Assembly: GCF_000238775.2 (NCBI RefSeq)
Contig: NZ_AFEJ02000001.1
Span: forward strand, 2,666,001-2,730,000
Origin: Acaryochloris sp. CCMEE 5410
GTDB lineage: Bacteria; Cyanobacteriota; Cyanobacteriia; Thermosynechococcales; Thermosynechococcaceae
Direction of reading: 5' to 3'
DNA: 64,000 nucleotides
Part shown: positions 32,566 to 43,911 of the stretch, piece after piece
Position numbering within the stretch: position 1 is the first letter of the stretch
Layout: each line of letters begins with the position of its first letter
Program-made: the position numbers and the translations under genes
The notes under the pieces: model-generated
What the model was told of the DNA's origin: nothing
Seen by the model: the letters and a program-made list of their open reading frames with translations, nothing else
Databases searched by the model: none

Positions 32566-33537
32566 ATGAAGCAATTTATCTTTCGCCTACTAAAATTTAT
32601 ATCCATTCAGTCTTTAGTCCTGTTCATCGTGCTCGTTTTTTATATCATGAACCATGACAAAACAGCCAAAACCAACTACTTGGCAGCCACTCTCGATAAA
32701 CATGATTTACTGGCTAAACAACAACCACCTCGGGTCATTTTTCTAGGGGGTTCTAATGTGGCCTTTGGCTTAGATTCTTCACTGATTGGACGTCGCTTAA
32801 ATCGCAACCCTGTCAATATGGGGCTACATGCGGCACTAGGACTGGAATATATGCTCAATGAAGTGGACGCTTCCTTAGTAGAAGGAGATATCGTTGTTAT
32901 TTCATTTGAATATGAGCAATTTTCTAGTCCTCTACCCGATATTCCAGAACGCCTGTTTACGGTGATAGACAGTCGTCCCCAGAATGCTCAGTTCGTTCCT
33001 TGGTACTATGCCCCCATCATGCTAGACAAAGGCCAACTCTATCTGGGAGGCGTTATCCGTACAGCGATCAATTCAGTCCTAGGGACCTACGAAATTGATC
33101 GCGTTTATCGCCGCAGCAACTTGAATGAGATTGGAGATGCCACGGTTAATAACACAGAAAGTGGACGAGACTTAACCCAAATTAAGGGAAAGCTAACGGT
33201 CAATGATGACTCCGTGCAAACAGCGATCACCATCTTGAATGCCTTTAATCAATCAGCCACCCAAAAAGGAGCCAAGATTTATTATTCCTATCCTTCATTA
33301 CTCGACTCTGTTTTTCGAGATAATGCTGCTGCCATTAGCCGCATCGATGCTCAACTCAAACAGTCCTTAGATTTTCCCCTGCTAGATGCTCCTAAAGATA
33401 TGGCATTTAGTCAAGAGTATTTCTTTGATTCTGAGTATCATCTCAATCACAAAGGTACAAAAGTTCGTTCGGAATTAATTTCAGAACAATTGTCGAAGCG
33501 TTTAACAGAAAGCACTGATACCAAAACTGATAACTGA
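32566..33537 (+). CDS. SGNH/DltD-like membrane-anchored protein
   Basis: A 323-aa protein with an N-terminal membrane helix (about residues 10-28) and an extracytoplasmic domain. The first block, FLGGSNVAFGLDSSL near residue 60, looks like a SGNH or DltD nucleophile region (GGSN), and the C-terminal end has DSEYHLNHKGTKVRSE, a D-x-x-H arrangement like block V. It follows the MBOAT gene by 85 bp, the arrangement seen for AlgJ/AlgX- or DltD-like partners of MBOAT enzymes. The family assignment is by motif only. Confidence 0.6.
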   Translation: MKQFIFRLLKFISIQSLVLFIVLVFYIMNHDKTAKTNYLAATLDKHDLLAKQQPPRVIFLGGSNVAFGLDSSLIGRRLNRNPVNMGLHAALGLEYMLNEVDASLVEGDIVVISFEYEQFSSPLPDIPERLFTVIDSRPQNAQFVPWYYAPIMLDKGQLYLGGVIRTAINSVLGTYEIDRVYRRSNLNEIGDATVNNTESGRDLTQIKGKLTVNDDSVQTAITILNAFNQSATQKGAKIYYSYPSLLDSVFRDNAAAISRIDAQLKQSLDFPLLDAPKDMAFSQEYFFDSEYHLNHKGTKVRSELISEQLSKRLTESTDTKTDN

Positions 33538-33594
33538 AGGATTTAATCTAGACTTGCTATATTTCTCACCTTAGAAGGATATTGCTTAGTTACT

Positions 33595-34503
33595 ATGAAG
33601 TTTATTCCGTCAAAAATATGGTTGATCATTCTATTTTTGAGTGGAGTCACCTGTGGTGTACTTCTGAGTAAGTTTCTGTTTAAGTTTCAAGACCGCCTCC
33701 AGACCTCTCAAGCTTCCCAGGCACAAGAACTCCCCACTATTCCGAATCAGGTGCAGGGAAAAATGTCTCTTTATGTTTTAGCGGGGCAATCCAATATGAC
33801 GGGCAGAGGCCCGCTAGATGCTGAGAGTTCAAAAACACACCCCCAGGTTTTTGTATTTGGGAATGATTACCGATGGCACCTCGCCAAAGACCCCCTGGAT
33901 TCTATAGACGGCCAAGTTGATCCAGTCTCTCAGGAAGGTAAGGCCCCCGGAGTGGGGCCCGGCATGACCTTTGCATCGGCATTGCTCAAACATGATAAAG
34001 ATGCTGTTATTGGCCTGATTCCCTGTGCTAGGGGAGGGTCAACCATTCAAGAATGGCAACGCAATTTAAGTGAAAACTCCCTCTATGGGTCGTGCCTCAA
34101 GCGATTGCGAGCGGCCTCTTTGATGGGCCAGCTGGAAGGAATGTTATTTTTTCAGGGAGAAGCAGATGCTTTGGATCAAAAGCAATTTTCTCACCTCTCT
34201 TTATCTCCCCAACAATGGTCCAAAAAGTTTGAAAAGTTTATTGAGAGTTTTCGATTAGATACAAAGCAGGAGAATCTACCTATTGTCTTTGCTCAAATTG
34301 GATCTCATGATGCCCCCGATCTCTTAACTCAGTGGAACGTTGTTAAAAAGCAGCAAGAGAATATTCAATTACCCCAGGTAGCCATGATTACCACAGATGA
34401 TTTAGCCCTTGAGGACTATGTTCATTACACCACTAAAAGTTATCGTACGATTGGGCAGCGATTCGCCAATGCCTATATTAAACTAACCGAGAAGAATCTA
34501 TGA
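33595..34503 (+). CDS. SASA-domain carbohydrate esterase, membrane-anchored
   Basis: A 302-aa protein of the sialate O-acetylesterase-like (SASA, CE6-like) group. An N-terminal TM helix (about residues 8-26) is followed by the domain: LYVLAGQSNMTGRGPL near 60 (catalytic Ser in GQSNM), IPCARGGSTIQEW near 143, FFQGEADA near 186, and DYVHYTTKSYRTIGQRF near 274 carrying the catalytic His. Likely removes acetyl groups from the glycan outside the membrane, opposing the MBOAT enzyme two genes upstream. Confidence 0.8.
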   Translation: MKFIPSKIWLIILFLSGVTCGVLLSKFLFKFQDRLQTSQASQAQELPTIPNQVQGKMSLYVLAGQSNMTGRGPLDAESSKTHPQVFVFGNDYRWHLAKDPLDSIDGQVDPVSQEGKAPGVGPGMTFASALLKHDKDAVIGLIPCARGGSTIQEWQRNLSENSLYGSCLKRLRAASLMGQLEGMLFFQGEADALDQKQFSHLSLSPQQWSKKFEKFIESFRLDTKQENLPIVFAQIGSHDAPDLLTQWNVVKKQQENIQLPQVAMITTDDLALEDYVHYTTKSYRTIGQRFANAYIKLTEKNL

Positions 34504-34646
34504 TGTGAATGTCTGACAAAATGAGAAATATCAATATATGATTGAAACGATTTTGGATTCTTTAAATAGCCTTTAAATACAGCTTTATCTTTCGTTTTTA
34601 TTAACTGTTTCAAATCGATTGTTAGCGTTGTTCATTGAGTGAGCTA

Positions 34647-35447
34647 ATGGAGACAAAACCAAGAATTCCTGTTGCAATTTTGTGTGGTGGTAAAGGAACG
34701 AGATTAAAAGAAGAAACCGAGTTTCGCCCCAAGCCCATGGTCATGGTCGGGGATCGTCCCATGATCTGGCACATTATGAAAATCTATGCTCACTACGGCT
34801 TTACAGATTTCCTACTCTGCCTTGGTTATAAAGGCGATATGATTCGTGACTATTTCTTTAACTATGATTGGAACCACAGCAATGTCTTGCTGGAATTAGG
34901 GAATAAAAAAATTACTAAGTTAGATAGCTCCCACGGGGAAGAAGATTGGCGGATCTGGCTCATTGATACTGGCCCTGAAACCATGACTGGGGGGCGTTTA
35001 AAGCGTCTATCTCCTTATTTTAAGGATATCGGTAGTGACCTGTTTATGGGCACCTATGGCGATGGCGTGAGTAACGTCAATATCCAGAAATTACTGGAGT
35101 TCCACAATAGTCATGGCAAGCTAGCCACCATCACCTCTGTTCGCCCTCCGTCGCGTTTTGGTGAGCTGGCCATTGATAACAATTTTGTCAGCTACTTCCA
35201 AGAAAAACCCCAAACTAGTGAAGGCTGGATCAACGGCGGGTACTTTGTGTTTCATCGCAAAGTTCTCGATCTGATTCAAGGGGATAGTACCGTTCTGGAA
35301 GCTGAGCCGTTTAAAGCATTGGCGGCGTTGGGAGAACTCGCCGTCTATAAACATGATGGATTTTGGCAATGTATGGATACCTATAGAGAACTCGAACTGC
35401 TCAATAAGCTATATATCTCCAATCAAGCAGAATGGAGGGTTTGGTAA
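34647..35447 (+). CDS. rfbF: Glucose-1-phosphate cytidylyltransferase
   Basis: Makes CDP-glucose from CTP and glucose-1-phosphate. The 266-aa nucleotidyltransferase has [24 protein letters not shown] near the N-terminus, the RfbF-typical [16 protein letters not shown] near 75, and [10 protein letters not shown] near 135. The upstream TTG at 34635 is a possible start, but ATG at 34647 fits better. It overlaps rfbG by TAATG (stop and start share a base), so the two are translationally coupled. Confidence 0.93.
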   Translation: METKPRIPVAILCGGKGTRLKEETEFRPKPMVMVGDRPMIWHIMKIYAHYGFTDFLLCLGYKGDMIRDYFFNYDWNHSNVLLELGNKKITKLDSSHGEEDWRIWLIDTGPETMTGGRLKRLSPYFKDIGSDLFMGTYGDGVSNVNIQKLLEFHNSHGKLATITSVRPPSRFGELAIDNNFVSYFQEKPQTSEGWINGGYFVFHRKVLDLIQGDSTVLEAEPFKALAALGELAVYKHDGFWQCMDTYRELELLNKLYISNQAEWRVW

Positions 35448-36430
35448 TGAGTGACTTTTGGCAAGATCGATCGGTATTCATCACTGGTTGCACTGGGCTA
35501 TTAGGAAGTTGGATGACCCAGGAGCTGGTAGCTCGGGGGGCTCGTGTCGTTGGACTCGTCAGGGATTGGGTGCCACAATCTCGGTTGTTTACGGAAGGAC
35601 TTTCCGACAAAATTACAACGGTTTACGGTGGTATTGAAGATTTAGGGGTTTTGGAACGGGCAATTAATGAATACGAGGTCGATACCGTATTCCATTTAGC
35701 CGCCCAAACCATTGTAGGAGTTGCCAATCGCGAGCCCCTAGGCACCTTTGAAGCCAATATCAAAGGCACCTGGAATGTATTAGAAGCCTGTCGTCGGGTA
35801 GGTGGTGTCAGTCGCATCGTCGTCGCTTCCAGCGATAAGGCCTATGGCGATCAGGAGATCTTGCCCTACGACGAGCAAACGCCCCTTCAGGGCGAACATC
35901 CCTATGATGTGTCCAAAAGTTGCGCGGATTTACTGTGTCGAACCTACTATGTGACTTACAACCTCCCCGTCTGTATTACCCGTTGCGGGAATTTCTATGG
36001 CGGTGGGGACTTAAATTTCAATCGCATTGTCCCTGATACCATTCGATCGACGTTGCGAGACAAACCCATTGTGATTCGCAGCGATGGAACTTATATTCGC
36101 GACTATTTCTATGTCAAGGATGGGGTGCTCGCCTACCTTCACCTAGCGGAACAAATGGATCGACCGGAGATATTGGGTGAGGCCTTTAACTTTAGTAATG
36201 AGCTGCAAATCTCGGTCTTAGAGTTAGTCCATAAAATCTTAAAGTTGATGGGTAAACCTCATCTTGAGCCCACGATTTTAAACCAAGCTCAAAATGAAAT
36301 TAAGCATCAATACCTTTCCGCAGAAAAGGCAAGACGGCTATTGGATTGGAAATCCCCCTATGATCTGGATGCAGCATTATTAGAAACCATTCAGTGGTAT
36401 ACAGCGTTCCTTGAGTCCACTTCTACTTAG
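35447..36430 (+). CDS. rfbG: CDP-glucose 4,6-dehydratase
   Basis: Converts CDP-glucose to CDP-4-keto-6-deoxyglucose. The 327-aa SDR protein has NAD-binding [11 protein letters not shown] near the N-terminus, [14 protein letters not shown] near 72, catalytic YDVSKSC near 145 and the dehydratase pattern [20 protein letters not shown] near 180. ATG at 35447 overlaps the rfbF stop. The C-terminus overlaps the untranslated part in front of the next epimerase gene. Confidence 0.93.
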   Translation: MSDFWQDRSVFITGCTGLLGSWMTQELVARGARVVGLVRDWVPQSRLFTEGLSDKITTVYGGIEDLGVLERAINEYEVDTVFHLAAQTIVGVANREPLGTFEANIKGTWNVLEACRRVGGVSRIVVASSDKAYGDQEILPYDEQTPLQGEHPYDVSKSCADLLCRTYYVTYNLPVCITRCGNFYGGGDLNFNRIVPDTIRSTLRDKPIVIRSDGTYIRDYFYVKDGVLAYLHLAEQMDRPEILGEAFNFSNELQISVLELVHKILKLMGKPHLEPTILNQAQNEIKHQYLSAEKARRLLDWKSPYDLDAALLETIQWYTAFLESTST

Positions 36431-36449
36431 CAATTGTCTTAGGAAGGAT

Positions 36450-37007
36450 ATGCAACTTCATCCCACAAAAATACCGGGCTGTTTTGAATTAGAACTAAAC
36501 GTTTTCAAGGATCAGCGGGGTCGGTTTGTTAAGACCTTTCATGAAGAGATTTTCGCCAGTCACCAGTTAGAAACTCATTTCCCTGAAGCCTACTACTCCT
36601 ACTCCACTCAAAATGTGCTGAGGGGACTCCATTTTCAGATTCCCCCAAAGGATCATACAAAAATGGTGCACTGCGCCCAGGGAGAAATCGTTGATGCAGT
36701 GGTCGATCTCAGGGTGGGGTCACCCACCTATGGCCAATTTGCAGTGTTTGAACTCAGCGCGGAGAAAGGCAATTCAGCTTATATCCCTCCCGGCTTAGCC
36801 CATGGTTTTTATATTGTCAGTGAAACGGCTCTGGTGATGTATCAGGTGTCCACGGTCTATGCCCCTGACCATGAACAAGGTCTGTTGTGGAACTCAGCTG
36901 AAATTCCCTGGCCCAGTACCAATCCGATTATTTCTGAAAAAGATCAAGGATGGAAGACTCTTGCCGACTATGAAAGCCCATTTGTCTATGAGCCTGCCCA
37001 CTCATGA
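36450..37007 (+). CDS. RmlC-like sugar 3,5-epimerase (nucleotide-4-keto-6-deoxyhexose)
   Basis: A 185-aa cupin of the dTDP-4-dehydrorhamnose 3,5-epimerase family. Family residues: RFVKTFHEE, LRGLHFQIPPKDHTKMV (catalytic His in RGLHFQ) and YIPPGLAHGFYI. The start at ATG 36450 is supported by SD AGGAAGG 5 nt before. The neighbours make CDP- rather than dTDP-sugars, so this enzyme probably acts on CDP-4-keto-6-deoxyglucose. ATGA overlap with the next gene. Confidence 0.85.
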   Translation: MQLHPTKIPGCFELELNVFKDQRGRFVKTFHEEIFASHQLETHFPEAYYSYSTQNVLRGLHFQIPPKDHTKMVHCAQGEIVDAVVDLRVGSPTYGQFAVFELSAEKGNSAYIPPGLAHGFYIVSETALVMYQVSTVYAPDHEQGLLWNSAEIPWPSTNPIISEKDQGWKTLADYESPFVYEPAHS

Positions 37008-37921
37008 CTGATTCCCAGTCCTCCCCAACGGTCCTAATTTCCGGAGCCAACGGCTATTTTGGCGGTATCGCTTGCCAGTTCTTTCGGGATCAGTCCTGGA
37101 CCGTGTTAACGGCAACCCGGCGTCCTGACGCGGATGTCCCGTTTGATCTCAATCAGCCGGACCAGTTTGCCGCCCAAACCCTAGAGCAACCCGTTGATTT
37201 GTTTATTCATGCGGCAGCTGCCCATGAAGTTACCTGTCGGAATCAGCCCTATCAAAGCATTTTTCAGAATGTTGCCGGTACCCGAGCTGCCTTGGACTTT
37301 TGTGTGGCCAACCATATTTCGCGGTTTGTATACCTATCGACCTTTCATGTCTTTGGCCATCCCACGGGTCATATTGATGAATCCACAACGCCGTTACCGG
37401 CAAATGACTACGGCTTAAGTCATTTACAGTCGGAAGATTACTTGCGGCTATACCGGCGAGAGCAGTCTCTACAGACCCTAGTGTTGAGACCGAGCAATTT
37501 TTTCGGTGTCCCGGCTGATGTGAAAAGCTGCAATCGCTGGACCTTAACCCCCTTAGGGTTTTGTCAGTCTGCAGTTGAAGAGAAACAGATTGTCCTGAGA
37601 ACGCCGGGCTATCAACGTCGAAACTTTATTGCCGTCCCAGATATCTGTGGTGCGATCGCAGCTGCGTATCCCCAAATGGACACCCTCGATCTCCTCCATT
37701 TGCCAGGCCCAGAAACCCTTAGTATTCGAGGGCTGGCTCAACTGGTCCAACGGGTGATGAAAGAGCGGTTTGATATTGCGATTGATGTCGTCCTGCCGGA
37801 TGGAGAACCGATAAAAGATACATTTACCTATACCAGCCAACGATTAGCAGCCGTTTATCAACCCCAACTCACCCTAGAAAATTTTGTGTTTGAATTGTGT
37901 CAACGGTTGCTATCCGCCTAA
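37004..37921 (+). CDS. Extended SDR family NAD(P)-dependent sugar epimerase/reductase
   Basis: A 305-aa Rossmann protein with GANGYFGGIACQFF near residue 14 and VDLFIHAAAAHEV near 65. It starts in the stop codon of the epimerase (ATGA) and so belongs to the CDP-sugar operon, where it should reduce the 4-keto group. The SDR catalytic YxxxK is altered: the site reads YGLSHLQ, with His in place of Lys. This could mean a changed mechanism or loss of activity. Confidence 0.8.
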   Translation: MTDSQSSPTVLISGANGYFGGIACQFFRDQSWTVLTATRRPDADVPFDLNQPDQFAAQTLEQPVDLFIHAAAAHEVTCRNQPYQSIFQNVAGTRAALDFCVANHISRFVYLSTFHVFGHPTGHIDESTTPLPANDYGLSHLQSEDYLRLYRREQSLQTLVLRPSNFFGVPADVKSCNRWTLTPLGFCQSAVEEKQIVLRTPGYQRRNFIAVPDICGAIAAAYPQMDTLDLLHLPGPETLSIRGLAQLVQRVMKERFDIAIDVVLPDGEPIKDTFTYTSQRLAAVYQPQLTLENFVFELCQRLLSA

Positions 37922-38001
37922 AGACGGATCAATATCAGCCCCCTTGGTCACCCTTGTTCTAGGGACCAGTCAAGGTCGCGATCAGTGGAAGAAAGACAGC
38001 C

Positions 38002-39186
38002 ATGGTTTTAGGAACACTCTCTGGAAATATGCCTGAAACAATCTCGAATGCATTAAAGCCGATCATTCGTCCCCTGTTTAGTTGGGCCGTACTCAAACCT
38101 GCGATCGCATATCTACTCCCTCGGCAAACCGTGGCCCAAGCCTTTGGTAAAGACCATCCGAAGCATCGGCGCTTCCCCCCAGAAACCATTGCCACGCCTG
38201 AAATCAAAGATATGCCGCCCTTTGACGGTCCCTTTGCCTATCTGGAAAGTGAAACCTATACCACCCACGATATTTTTTCTACGATATTAGAAGACGTTTT
38301 AGTCGAACCGGGCAACGGCATTGTCTTAACCTCTTCCCGTAAAGTGATTGCCGAGTCCATGTATCCCCAGATGGATGACATCACCATTTATGGGGCCTTA
38401 CTCAACAAGAGCTTTATCCGACGCAGACTGTTTGAGGAGCCAGTGCAGGAGATTTCAGGGTATGCCAGCATCTATCAAGGCTTGCCCAATGGCTACTACC
38501 ACAAATTTATCGACTTAGTGCCCCGTTGTTCCCTCCTCAGCCAGCCGGAATATGCCGACATAGACAATATTCAGCTCCTTTATTCCGATCCCGTGTCCGA
38601 GACAGAAACGTTACTCGTGCCGAAACTGATTCCTGACAATGTCACCTTAACCAAATTAGAACCCAGTCAGCTTTATCGGGTTGAAAAGTTGATTTTGCCG
38701 ACGTTCCTGACTCAGTTTGGGTCTGGCTATCTGCCTCAAGCCTATATCCAACAGCTCAGACAAGCAATTTTCCCGAAGCGTCCGTCTACCCGGAACAAAC
38801 GGATCTATATTTCCCGAGCCCAGTCCGCCAAGGGGCTAAAAAAACGGCATATTGTCAATGAAGCGGAATTGATTGCAGCCCTGAAACCGTTAGGCTTTGA
38901 AATCTATGAGCTAGAAGACTTTTCATTAGAAGAAAAAGTTGAACTTTTCTATGATGCTGAAATTGTCGTTGGTGCCTACGGCGGTGGGATAACCCACGTG
39001 CTCTTTTCTGAGTCTGTGAAAATCTTAGAACTACAGGTGATGGCGAAAACGCAAACCTATTACTATTACTTAGCGAAAGCCTTGGGCCATGATTATCGTT
39101 TCTGGTTCTCGGATAAAGCCAATAACCGCGAGAACTTCGAAGTGGATGTTTCTCAGGTTTTGCAGTTACTGGAAGGTTGGTGCTAA
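38002..39186 (+). CDS. Glycosyltransferase family 61 (DUF563)
   Basis: A 394-aa protein with a DUF563/GT61 domain in the C-terminal half: LPTFLTQFGSGYLPQ near residue 230, RIYISRAQSAK near 265, and ELEDFSLEEKVELF...VVGAYGGGITHVLF near 310-340. GT61 enzymes add xylose or related sugars; substrate here unknown. The N-terminal region (about 1-200) is less conserved. Placement right after the CDP-sugar genes suggests it works on the same glycan. Confidence 0.8.
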   Translation: MVLGTLSGNMPETISNALKPIIRPLFSWAVLKPAIAYLLPRQTVAQAFGKDHPKHRRFPPETIATPEIKDMPPFDGPFAYLESETYTTHDIFSTILEDVLVEPGNGIVLTSSRKVIAESMYPQMDDITIYGALLNKSFIRRRLFEEPVQEISGYASIYQGLPNGYYHKFIDLVPRCSLLSQPEYADIDNIQLLYSDPVSETETLLVPKLIPDNVTLTKLEPSQLYRVEKLILPTFLTQFGSGYLPQAYIQQLRQAIFPKRPSTRNKRIYISRAQSAKGLKKRHIVNEAELIAALKPLGFEIYELEDFSLEEKVELFYDAEIVVGAYGGGITHVLFSESVKILELQVMAKTQTYYYYLAKALGHDYRFWFSDKANNRENFEVDVSQVLQLLEGWC

Positions 39187-39240
39187 AACGGAGATGAAGT
39201 GATCTAATTCACAGAACTAGACGAGATTTGAGACCATCAT

Positions 39241-39280
39241 GGAGTGGCTTCGGTATTAAGGCCAAACTCCAGTTTTATAT
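39241..39280 (+). terminator. Possible terminator before the kds operon
   Basis: GGAGT-GGC and GCC-AA-ACTCC pair around a 12-nt loop with a 2-nt bulge, followed by AGTTTTAT. A weak terminator candidate between the GT61 gene and kdsD. Confidence 0.35.
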
Positions 39281-39390
39281 CTAATTCATGATGTTAATTA
39301 GTCTTCCTAGCTGCGGAAGACAGGGGTTTTGTACCCGCCATAAATAGCTCCATAAGATACGCTAGAACTACTGATGAGATATTGATTTCT

Positions 39391-40391
39391 ATGCAATCTC
39401 TGATTCAAACGACCCAACCCACCTTTGCCTCTCAAGTGGATAGGCTGCTCCTTTTAGAGGCCGAAGCGATTGCCAAAGCGGCAGAACGATTACAGCCTGA
39501 CCAGGTGAATAAGGCCGTCGATTTGATGATTCGGTGTTCGGGGAAAGTGGTGTTGTCGGGGGTGGGCAAATCAGGAATTGTGGCTCGCAAAATCGCCGCC
39601 ACCCTCACCAGCGTCGGCGTGATGGCAGTCTTTCTCCACCCCGTGGAAGCCCTGCATGGGGATTTAGGCATCGTCGCCACGAATGATGTCGTTATTGTGC
39701 TGAGCAACAGTGGTGAAACGGATGAACTCATTGCCATGTTGCCTTGTTTGAAGCAGCGCCAAGTTCCCCTCATTGCCCTAGTGGGGAATGTCAAATCGAC
39801 TTTGGCCGATGAAGCGGATGTCGTCTTAGCAGCCACTGTTGATCAAGAAGCCTGCCCGATGAATTTAGCGCCTACGGCCAGTACGACGGTTGCGATCGCA
39901 ATCGGTGATGCCCTAGCCATGACCGTCACCCATGCCAAAGGCGTTACCCCTGAAGCCTTTGCCGTCAACCACCCGGCCGGTCGCCTCGGCAAACGCTTAA
40001 CCATTAAGGTCTCGGATTTGATGCACCAAGGCCCCGAGCATCCTTGTATTTCCTCGGAAGCCAGCTGGTTAGAAATTGTCACCAGCATCAGCCAGGGCGG
40101 CTTAGGAGCCGTTAACGTAGTGAATGCTCAACAGCAGCTGCTGGGCATTGTCACGGATGGCGATCTGCGTCGCGCCATGGAGAAGATTCGTCCCGTCGAC
40201 TTGGAGCAGATGAAGGCAGAAAAAATTATGACGGCGAATCCCATCACGGCCGCCCCCGACCAATTAGCCTACGATGCCCTCCAGGTCATGGAAGATCGTC
40301 CGTCTCAAATTTCGGTCTTGCCCGTTGTCGATCTAGACGATCGTTGCGTGGGAGTATTGAGACTGCACGATATTGCTCAAGCGGGTCTTAT

Positions 40392-40395
<4 letters not shown>
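39391..40395 (+). CDS. kdsD: Arabinose-5-phosphate isomerase (KdsD/KpsF/GutQ)
   Basis: First step of Kdo synthesis: ribulose-5-P to arabinose-5-P. The 334-aa protein has an N-terminal SIS domain (GKVVLSGVGKSGIVARKIAATL near 50, LSNSGETDELIAML near 108, NLAPTASTT near 155) and two CBS domains (about 205-334). Length is normal. It starts the compact operon kdsD-kdsB-kdsA-kdsC: the kdsB start overlaps its stop as ATGA. ATG at 39391 is preferred to the TTG at 39382. Confidence 0.93.
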
Positions 40396-42474
<2,079 letters not shown>

Positions 42475-42496
42475 TTCCTGACAAGGATCCGCCAAA

Positions 42497-43825
42497 ATGC
42501 AACAAAAGCTAAAACTCCGGTCGCGTCAGGATATTGTCCCCCTGGAAAAAGCGGTTCTGGGACAATACTATTTTCCCTTGCAAGAATATCTGGGCTTTGA
42601 TGAAAAGTTAGCGATGCTGCTTAAAGCATTGCCGCTGCGGCTTTCTCGTTTATCAACCCAGCCAGAAATTACCTTCTTTCTCTATTCCAAAGCTTGTGAA
42701 CGGTTATTAATCCCCCTCCTGCTACACCTCGCTGAAAGTGGCATCCTTGAACGTCAAGGTATCAAGCTAAACCTGATCGTACTACCGGGGATTCATCAAC
42801 TACAGCTCGTCCCTCAAACCCTAGAAAAAGTGAGCGCTCTAGGCATCACTCCCCAAGCCAACTATTTGAGCCTGGTTCGGGCTTGTTTATCTCCCCAAGA
42901 TAAAGTGGTGGTCTTTTGCTTAGATCACCGAGAACTCTATGAGTTTCACCGATGTGGGGTCGATACCGCCGATCAGCTTCGCCAATTTGGCGTTAAAACC
43001 CTTTCAATTCAACATGGCGGCACTCGCAAAGACTCCGTTAAGGGCCTCGCTTCTACGGTCTCAGACCTGATTATGGTGTGGGGTAAGCGAGTGGAACGGG
43101 AATTAATTCAAGACTATGGGGTCGATCCACAGCGGGTTCGAGTGGTGGGCAATCCATTACATGATGTCCTCAACAGCCTGGATTCCCAAGCCGCATTGGC
43201 AACGCTGCAACAATGCTATCCCCAGGTCCAACCGCAACTACCCCAGAAGAAAATTGTAGTGTTGGCGGCCTGCCTGCATACGGAATATCAGGGATATGGA
43301 GATGAAGCTCAGCTCTATCGGCAGTATATTCAACATATTTATGAAAGCCTGGATTTCTCCAAGGTGTTGTTGTTGATCAAAATGCATCCCAACGATCAGA
43401 GAAATCCAAATTTATATCAGCAAGCGGCCCAGCAATGTGCGGATCTGGGGTCAGTCATTGTGATCGAACCAGAGGTCACAGAACTCAGCGTGTATGCCCT
43501 ACTTTCCATCGCTGATTTACTGCTAACGCGCAGCTCTACAGTGGCGGAGGAAGCCTTAATGATGGGCAAGAAAGTGGTTGCCTTTGATTTATTTGCAGAG
43601 GGACCTTCTAAAGGCTATAAACACCTAGAAGAATATGGCGTCTACCAGACCGTATATGCAGAGCCTAAACCCGCTTTAAAGACGCAAATTGAGCAAATGT
43701 TATTTGATGGGGACTTAGATCACAGTACTGAGATCGATCTTGCAGCAGAATTTACCTATGCCTTAGATGGCCAATCCACTCAACGAGCTGTTGATGAAAT
43801 TGTGACACACCTATCTGCTGGCTAG
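42497..43825 (+). CDS. GT-B-like glycosyltransferase, candidate Kdo/capsule transferase
   Basis: A 442-aa protein with an unspecific GT-B look: LSIQHGGTRKDSVKG near residue 172, VVGNPLHDVL near 217, LIKMHPNDQRNP near 290 and the C-terminal LLSIADLLLTRSSTVAEEALMMGKKVVAFD near 335. This resembles CDP-glycerol/capsule and UDP-GlcNAc 2-epimerase-like families. Because it comes right after kdsC, it may transfer Kdo. That is inference from position; I do not recognise the exact family. Confidence 0.6.
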   Translation: MQQKLKLRSRQDIVPLEKAVLGQYYFPLQEYLGFDEKLAMLLKALPLRLSRLSTQPEITFFLYSKACERLLIPLLLHLAESGILERQGIKLNLIVLPGIHQLQLVPQTLEKVSALGITPQANYLSLVRACLSPQDKVVVFCLDHRELYEFHRCGVDTADQLRQFGVKTLSIQHGGTRKDSVKGLASTVSDLIMVWGKRVERELIQDYGVDPQRVRVVGNPLHDVLNSLDSQAALATLQQCYPQVQPQLPQKKIVVLAACLHTEYQGYGDEAQLYRQYIQHIYESLDFSKVLLLIKMHPNDQRNPNLYQQAAQQCADLGSVIVIEPEVTELSVYALLSIADLLLTRSSTVAEEALMMGKKVVAFDLFAEGPSKGYKHLEEYGVYQTVYAEPKPALKTQIEQMLFDGDLDHSTEIDLAAEFTYALDGQSTQRAVDEIVTHLSAG

Positions 43826-43911
43826 CCCCGATCCACGACCATGAGTGTTGTTGATCAGTTCTACTCCGATTCACCCCAATCTTATAAACCCCATTGTTGA
43901 CATCCGTGTCT

